Assembly (NCBI GenBank): GCA_900751035.1
Contig: CAADSF010000340.1
Span: 1-12,982 of the forward strand
Direction: 5' to 3'
From: an uncultured Oscillospiraceae bacterium
Lineage (GTDB): Bacteria > Bacillota > Clostridia > Oscillospirales > Oscillospiraceae
Length of the DNA: 12,982 nt
The translations under genes and the position numbers were made by a program. Under the pieces are notes generated by a model, which had not been told where the DNA came from, made no database searches, and saw only the letters and a program-made list of their open reading frames with translations. Positions within the stretch are counted from its first letter, which is position 1, and the number at the start of each line of letters is the position of its first letter. Shown here piece after piece: positions 12,071-12,982 of this stretch.

Positions 12071-12844
12071 ATGGAAAACACACTCAAACAGAAGCTCGCT
12101 GCCGGCGCGCAGCCTATCGGCACCTTTTTTGACACCGCCAGCGTGAACCTTATGGAGTGCCTCGGCCGCACGGGGCTCGACTTTGCCATCATCGACAACG
12201 AGCACTCCCCCATCGAGGCCGAGACCACCGCCGCGCTCGTGCGTGCCTCCGAGCTGAGCGGCATCTGCCCGCTCGCGCGCGTGCGCGAGATCAGCCGCCC
12301 CGCCGTGCTCAAGCTGCTCGACGTCGGTGTTCAGGGCCTGATCGTGCCGAACGTCAAGACGCTCGCGCAGGTGCAGGAACTCGTAAACTACGCGAAATAT
12401 TACCCCATCGGTCAGCGGGGCTTCTGCCCGTCGCGCAAGGACGGCTGGGGCTTTGACGGGCTTGGCTCCGTGCCGGCGACCATGCGCCACTTCAACGGCG
12501 AGACCCTGCTCTTCCCGCAGTGCGAGACCGCCGAAGCGCTCACCATCATCGAGGACATCTGCGCCGTGGACGGCGTGGACGGCATCTTCGTCGGACCGTT
12601 TGATCTGTCGATCTCGATGGGCATGCCGGGACAGTTCGACGCGCCCGAATTTCAGGCGGCCATCACGCGCATCGTCGCCGCCTGCCGCGCAGCCGGAAAG
12701 TACTGCATGTTCTTCACCGGCACGGCCGACGGCGTGATCGACGGCTTCCGCAGGGGCTTCGATGCCATGGCCTACAGCCTCGACGCCGCGCTGTTCATTC
12801 AGAGCGTGAAGCGCGATGTGGAGGACATCCGCAGCCGGCTGTAA
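12071..12844 (+). CDS. HpcH/HpaI-family class II aldolase
   Basis: A 257-aa TIM-barrel enzyme of the HpcH/HpaI family, which splits 4-hydroxy-2-oxo acids (or related acids such as 2-keto-3-deoxyrhamnonate) to pyruvate and an aldehyde with a divalent metal. Motifs are in order: GTFFDTASV, AIIDNEHSPIE with His45, PLARV with Arg70, GVQGLIVPNV, YPIGQRGFCP, QCETAEAL with metal ligand Glu152 and GPFDLSISMG with Asp178. The ATG at 12071 follows GAGGAGGAA; earlier in-frame starts lie in the previous terminator. GC content is much higher than in the nuclease before it, consistent with core chromosome. Length is normal. The exact substrate cannot be read from sequence. Confidence 0.92.
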   Translation: MENTLKQKLAAGAQPIGTFFDTASVNLMECLGRTGLDFAIIDNEHSPIEAETTAALVRASELSGICPLARVREISRPAVLKLLDVGVQGLIVPNVKTLAQVQELVNYAKYYPIGQRGFCPSRKDGWGFDGLGSVPATMRHFNGETLLFPQCETAEALTIIEDICAVDGVDGIFVGPFDLSISMGMPGQFDAPEFQAAITRIVAACRAAGKYCMFFTGTADGVIDGFRRGFDAMAYSLDAALFIQSVKRDVEDIRSRL

Positions 12845-12862
12845 AGAAGATATGGATATAGC

Positions 12863-12895
12863 AAAGGCGCGCACCAGCCGGTGCGCGCCTTTTTT
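12863..12895 (+). terminator. Terminator of the aldolase gene
   Basis: GGCGCGCACC pairs with GGTGCGCGCC across a 4-nt loop, followed by TTTTTT and preceded by AAA, 19 bp after the stop. It also lies just beyond the end of the convergent gene at 12903. Confidence 0.9.
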
Positions 12896-12902
12896 GCATA
12901 CC

Positions 12903-12982
12903 TCAATGCTCGCCGCCGCAGAAGGCGGCCTCGTCGTTCGACCAGCCGCGGTCGAGCAGCCAATATGTCGTCTCATAATCGA
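12903..12982 (-). CDS. C-terminal 25 codons of a leftward gene, cut by window edge
   Basis: Reading leftward from the window edge an open frame of 25 residues (ETTYWLLDRGWSNDEAAFCG within it) ends in TGA at 12905-12903. GC-rich third positions match the aldolase, and the stop sits just before the aldolase terminator, as for convergent genes. The fragment is too short to name a family. Confidence 0.55.
   Translation of the reverse strand, partial: DYETTYWLLDRGWSNDEAAFCGGEH

Noticed and set aside
11999..12976. Long leftward open frame (325 codons) opposite the aldolase
   Set aside because: The plus strand encodes an intact HpcH/HpaI aldolase with promoter, ribosome site and terminator; the reverse frame has a repetitive low-complexity composition.

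Overview
The window looks like the integrase-proximal end of a temperate phage, or a phage-like integrative element, joined to the chromosome of a GC-rich Clostridia-type Firmicute. Strong AGGAGG-type ribosome sites, sigma-A-like promoters (17-bp spacers), RecU, an AbrB/SpoVT regulator and a large prophage-type C5 methyltransferase fit a gut Oscillospirales-like host. That assignment is inference. No virion genes are in view, so an integrative element other than a phage is possible.

Positions 1-4744 hold a leftward early operon. From its promoter (4744-4716) come three small proteins, an AbrB-like regulator with a zinc-knuckle tail, two more small proteins, an HUH replication-type endonuclease, a RecU-like Holliday junction resolvase and a C5-cytosine methyltransferase that runs off the left edge. 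Several genes overlap by ATGA. In the leader of the HUH gene, a strong rightward promoter followed at once by a terminator predicts an antisense RNA of about 78 nt.

Positions 4700-5620 hold the lysogeny switch: divergent promoters with three related operator-like sites, a CI-like repressor (rightward), and a convergent second XRE regulator with a 36-aa partner gene.

Positions 5734-9200 hold an accessory cargo island: a membrane-anchored Mrr-type nuclease with a 53-aa downstream gene, a HigBA-type toxin-antitoxin module with a third gene, and, in the opposite direction, a candidate type III (RNA antitoxin) module. The latter has a promoter, two 46-nt imperfect tandem repeats, a terminator-like hairpin and a ToxN/CptN-like toxin gene.

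Positions 9526-10774 hold the tyrosine integrase and attachment region. A tRNA 3'-end fragment lies just after the integrase, and a second 23-nt copy of its core lies exactly 100 bp further on, suggesting a reused tRNA integration site.

Positions 10793-12982 appear to be outside the element: a solo HsdR-N-type nuclease with its own promoter and terminator, an HpcH/HpaI-family aldolase with its own promoter and terminator, and the last 25 codons of a leftward gene. The most interesting parts are the candidate type III toxin-antitoxin, the antisense RNA at the rep gene, and the concentration of defence-like genes around the attachment site.
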